64,000 nucleotides of DNA from Ligilactobacillus sp900765635 (GTDB taxonomy: Bacteria > Bacillota > Bacilli > Lactobacillales > Lactobacillaceae). This document shows positions 61,163 through 64,000 of this stretch, one piece after another (the stretch's first letter is position 1; each line of letters opens with the position of its first letter). The DNA is taken from positions 620,001-684,000 of the forward strand of contig NZ_CASCJC010000001.1 in the NCBI RefSeq assembly GCF_949152225.1. Direction: 5' to 3'. The notes under the pieces are model-generated. The model worked only from the letters and a program-made list of their open reading frames with translations. It was not told where the DNA came from and searched no databases. The translations under genes and the position numbers were made by a program.

Positions 61163-61867
61163 TTAATAAGTCGGTTTAATTTCTAATTGTTCTTGTTTGC
61201 TTAAATTGGCATCTGGATATTTGCGCTTAAGTGCTAGTAACAAAATGCGTTTAGCCAATTCGCCATTACGTGCTAGAATTGGTCCATGAAAATAGCTACA
61301 AAAGACGTTTTTATAGATAGCACCTTCGCCTTTGTCTTGACCGTTGTTGCCATAACCTTCTAAAACTTTTCCTAAAGGACGCTCACCTTCTCCAAGATAG
61401 GTGACGCCGTTATGGTTTTCAAAGCCATGATAGATTTGTTTAGTTTCGGAATTTTCAATCACAACATCACCAATAAAGCGATTGTTATCTTGACTTTCAG
61501 TATAGTGATTTAAAGCAGCGATGCCATCGATTTTTTGGCCATTAGCACCAATGTAATATTTTCCTAATAACTGATATCCACCACAAATCGCAAGCATTGG
61601 ACCATCACTTTCGATAAAATCAATCAAGGCTTGTTTTTTATTTTGAATATCTTTTGAGACGATGACTTGCTCATAGTCTTGTCCACCGCCAAAAAAAGCG
61701 AGATCAAATTTTTGTGGATTAAAATCAGTGTCTAATGAAACGATTTCGCTAGTTAGTTTAACATCCATTTGCTTGGCATAATAATCTAAGACTAAGACGT
61801 TACCAATATCTCCATAGGTATTTAATAAATCACCATAGAGATGGGCTAAATGTAGGCTGTAAGTCAT
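61163..61867 (-). CDS. gatD: Lipid II isoglutaminyl synthase, glutaminase subunit GatD
   Basis: Glutamine amidotransferase of the CobB/CobQ type. With MurT it amidates the D-glutamate of lipid II to D-isoglutamine, which is needed for efficient cross-linking in Gram-positive bacteria. The nucleophile Cys lies in LAICGGYQLLG and the catalytic His in SYFHGPILARN; 234 residues is normal. Its start touches the murT stop, so the two are coupled. Confidence 0.95.
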   Translation of the reverse strand: MTYSLHLAHLYGDLLNTYGDIGNVLVLDYYAKQMDVKLTSEIVSLDTDFNPQKFDLAFFGGGQDYEQVIVSKDIQNKKQALIDFIESDGPMLAICGGYQLLGKYYIGANGQKIDGIAALNHYTESQDNNRFIGDVVIENSETKQIYHGFENHNGVTYLGEGERPLGKVLEGYGNNGQDKGEGAIYKNVFCSYFHGPILARNGELAKRILLLALKRKYPDANLSKQEQLEIKPTY

Positions 61868-63216
61868 TACTGCATTCCTCCTTTTAGGTAACCTTCGCTA
61901 GCCAAAAGTTTACGCAATTGTAAAACTGCTGTATAAGTCGCCAAAACATAAATATGTTTGCTAGGGACTGTTTTTAAATAAGTTACAACTTCTTCTAAAT
62001 TAGGGCGTTGTACAAAAGTAGTCTGCTCAGCTCCTGCGACACGCAATCTAAAAGTGATATCGCGGTAACGTTGACCACCGGTTAAGACTACTGGAATATT
62101 GGTGAAGTCTAAACTTTCAAAATTTCCATCCCAAATCCAACTTGTATCAATACCATCTGCGTAATTAGCGTTCAATAAAACTGCAAGTGAAAACGGCTCG
62201 TTGTCGGTTTTGATCATTTCTAAGACTTGATCTAAGCCAACAGGGTTTTTGACTAGAATTAAAGTAACTTCTTTATCATCAAGTTTAATAACTTCTTGAC
62301 GTCCAAAGACTTTTTGATCATTATTACTGATAGCTTGAGCGATTTCTTCCGGTTTAACATCGTATAAGCGTGCTACACTATAGGCAGCTAAAGCATTATA
62401 GATGTTGTAGGTTCCTCCGATAGGTAATGTGATTTCTTGTGTGTCGATTGTGAAAGTTGAACTTTGTGGAGTTTGACAACTCAACTTAGTCACTTTATGA
62501 GTTAATTTAGGGCGCTTGAAATCACAGTTTAAACAGATATACTTACCAAGGTTGCTATATGTTCGTTTGTAAAAATGTAAGATGTGTTGGCAATGTGGGC
62601 AAAGTAAACCATCGGTATTGGCCGGAGCATTTTGCAACATGTCTTCTTGATAGTCACAACCATAATAAATAGTTGGATTAGGTAAGGGCTTGCTGTTAAA
62701 GATAGGAGCATCTCCGTTAGCAATGATAGTTGCTTGGGGATGTTTTTTAATGCCTGTTAAGATTTTATCGTAAGTAGTATAGATTTCGCCATAACGATCC
62801 ATTTGATCACGGAAAAGATTAGTTAAAACAAACGCACTAGGTTTGATATAATCGCAAATAATAGGGACATTGGCTTCGTCTGTTTCTAAAACAGCTAATT
62901 TTTTGTGTCCTTTAACTTTTTTGGCAGTTAAAAAGGCGGTTACGATACCTTGTTTCATGTTTGAACCGCTTGGATTGGTTAAGACGTTAGCAAACTTGGC
63001 ATTTAAAGCTTTGACTGTTAAAGCTGTTGTCAAGGTTTTACCGTTAGTACCGGTTACGATGACAATTTCGTAGTCTGCAGCTAATTTTTTTAAAACGTCA
63101 GGATCGATTTTTAAAGTTAATTTACCGGGCAACGAGGTACCACCATGCAAAAAATTGTGTAAGAACCAGTAAGAAAATTTACCGGCTGTAATTGCAAGAG
63201 AACTTTTCAGAGTCAT
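61867..63216 (-). CDS. murT: Lipid II isoglutaminyl synthase, Mur-ligase subunit MurT
   Basis: Mur-ligase-like partner of GatD that activates the D-Glu carboxylate with ATP. P-loop VTGTNGKT is near residue 56, and a four-cysteine zinc ribbon (CPHC and, 20 residues on, CLNC) is inserted in the central domain, a hallmark of MurT. The C-terminal DUF1727 domain (YADGIDTSWIWDG) contacts GatD. 449 residues is normal. GGAGGAAC lies upstream of the ATG. Confidence 0.96.
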   Translation of the reverse strand: MTLKSSLAITAGKFSYWFLHNFLHGGTSLPGKLTLKIDPDVLKKLAADYEIVIVTGTNGKTLTTALTVKALNAKFANVLTNPSGSNMKQGIVTAFLTAKKVKGHKKLAVLETDEANVPIICDYIKPSAFVLTNLFRDQMDRYGEIYTTYDKILTGIKKHPQATIIANGDAPIFNSKPLPNPTIYYGCDYQEDMLQNAPANTDGLLCPHCQHILHFYKRTYSNLGKYICLNCDFKRPKLTHKVTKLSCQTPQSSTFTIDTQEITLPIGGTYNIYNALAAYSVARLYDVKPEEIAQAISNNDQKVFGRQEVIKLDDKEVTLILVKNPVGLDQVLEMIKTDNEPFSLAVLLNANYADGIDTSWIWDGNFESLDFTNIPVVLTGGQRYRDITFRLRVAGAEQTTFVQRPNLEEVVTYLKTVPSKHIYVLATYTAVLQLRKLLASEGYLKGGMQ

Positions 63217-63237
63217 CTTGTTCCTCCATCATTAAAT

Positions 63238-63266
63238 AATATGCTATCTTGTATATTAGCATAATT
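63238..63266. promoter_or_regulatory. Inverted repeat in the murT/tdk divergent region
   Basis: ATATGCTA (about 63240-63247) and TATTAGCATA (about 63255-63265) form an inverted repeat around a short AT spacer, 25-50 bases before the murT start. A third, similar AAATATGCT lies about 15 bases on. It may overlap the murT promoter; no regulator is known to me for it. Confidence 0.4.
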
Positions 63267-63382
63267 TAGCAAAATATGCTGAATTTATCGCTAAGATTGG
63301 TAAAAATAAAAACCGATGATGAAATTTTAGTGTAAATCATATATACTTGAAGGTAGAGACTAATTTTTGGAGTGTGGGATAG

Positions 63383-63985
63383 GTGGCACAGCTTTTTTTC
63401 CGTTATGGTGCGATGAATAGTGGTAAGACTATTGAAATTTTAAAGGTTGCTCATAACTACGAAGAACAAGATAAAGACGTTTTGATATTCACGAGCGGTG
63501 TAGATAATCGGGCTGGCATAGGATATGTTGCTAGTCGAATTGGAATGAAACGCAAGGCGATTCCTATTTTTGCGCAAACAGATGTATTTTCATGTGTTAA
63601 ACAAAGCCAAACTAAGGTAGCTTGTGTTTTGATTGACGAGGCGCAATTTTTAAATAAACATCACATTTTACAACTAACCAAGATTGTTGACGAATTAAAC
63701 ATTCCAGTCATGGCATTTGGTTTGAAAAATGATTTTAGAAACGAATTGTTTGAAGGTTCTAAGTATTTGTTGTTGTATGCCGATAAAATTGAAGAAATGA
63801 AGACAATTTGTTGGTTTTGTGGTAAAAAAGCAACGATGAATTTACGGCTTCAAGATGGCAAACCAGTATATACAGGTGAACAGGTTCAAATTGGTGGCAA
63901 TGAGATGTATTTTCCAACTTGCCGTAAGCATTACTTTGCACCAGAGTTATCAGTAAAATCAATTAAAGGAGAAAAAAATGGATAA
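63383..63985 (+). CDS. tdk: Thymidine kinase
   Basis: Salvages thymidine to dTMP with ATP. P-loop FRYGAMNSGKT is at the N-terminus, and zinc-binding CWFC and CRKH are present with the lasso region between; 200 residues is normal for the type II enzyme. The start is GTG with GGAGTGTGGGATAG upstream. Its last codons overlap the start of prfA by 8 bases. Confidence 0.96.
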   Translation: MAQLFFRYGAMNSGKTIEILKVAHNYEEQDKDVLIFTSGVDNRAGIGYVASRIGMKRKAIPIFAQTDVFSCVKQSQTKVACVLIDEAQFLNKHHILQLTKIVDELNIPVMAFGLKNDFRNELFEGSKYLLLYADKIEEMKTICWFCGKKATMNLRLQDGKPVYTGEQVQIGGNEMYFPTCRKHYFAPELSVKSIKGEKNG

Positions 63986-64000
63986 GTTATTTGATAGACT
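63978..64000 (+). CDS. prfA: 5' end of peptide chain release factor 1
   Basis: ATG 63978 is 6 bases after AAAGGAG and opens MDKLFDR before the window ends. The overlap with tdk and the tdk-prfA order are standard in Lactobacillaceae, and the short N-terminus fits RF1. Only seven codons are visible, so the call rests mostly on context. Confidence 0.7.

Noticed and set aside
1..64000. CRISPR array, prophage, integrative element or defence island
   Set aside because: No regularly spaced repeats, cas genes, integrase with attachment repeats, restriction-modification or toxin-antitoxin pair was seen. Apart from the three IS elements the gene order is the conserved core of the family.

Overview
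The window is AT-rich chromosomal DNA from a member of the Lactobacillaceae. Gene order is the evidence: trxB-pgm-uvrB-uvrA-luxS, rapZ-yvcK-whiA-clpP, rpoN, cggR-gap-pgk-tpiA-eno, secG-rnr-smpB, cdaA-cdaR-glmM, ireB-ruvX-DUF1292, zapA-cvpA-mutS2-trxA and murT-gatD with tdk-prfA are all blocks typical of this family. LuxS, sigma-54 and a ribose rbsK/D/U locus together suggest the Ligilactobacillus (L. salivarius) side of the family; that is inference from content, not a species call.

Layout. 0-14 kb: thioredoxin reductase, phosphoglucomutase, nucleotide excision repair under a LexA-type box, LuxS, the RapZ/YvcK/WhiA operon, a complete IS3-family element (11564-13344), then clpP under a perfect CtsR box. 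14-26 kb: a histidine phosphatase, tRNA-Arg, sigma-54, the CggR-controlled lower-glycolysis cluster, enolase, SecG, RNase R and SmpB. 26-41 kb: a secreted 3D-domain cell-wall protein with two WalR-type boxes, a decayed Mur-ligase pseudogene, small metabolic and repair genes (ung, pta, tsaE, exoIII, DnaQ-like), a defective IS copy, murB, and a ribose locus in which regulator and rbsD are frameshifted while rbsK and rbsU are intact. 41-52 kb: c-di-AMP synthesis with GlmM, the IreB/RuvX/DUF1292 trio, ZapA/CvpA/MutS2/TrxA, YslB, nucleotide-pool and phosphoesterase genes. 52-64 kb: a non-coding stretch with small ORFs, tRNA-Glu, a small hypothetical gene, a second defective IS copy, tRNA-Gln, an M42 peptidase, a GlnPQ-type amino-acid ABC transporter, two unknown small genes, a histidine phosphatase, a class C beta-lactamase-fold hydrolase, MurT/GatD, thymidine kinase and the start of prfA.

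The most unusual observation is shared by all three insertion sequences. Each sits, with its own 3-bp target duplication, inside the loop of a Rho-independent terminator, so the two arms of the terminator stem now flank the element (whiA/clpP, tsaE/DnaQ-like, and the gene at 52940). The two copies of the second element are about 98.5% identical by eye, share several disabling mutations, and have different target duplications, which points to movement in trans after inactivation. Nothing resembling a CRISPR array, prophage or complete new defence system was seen; most of the window is conserved core genome.
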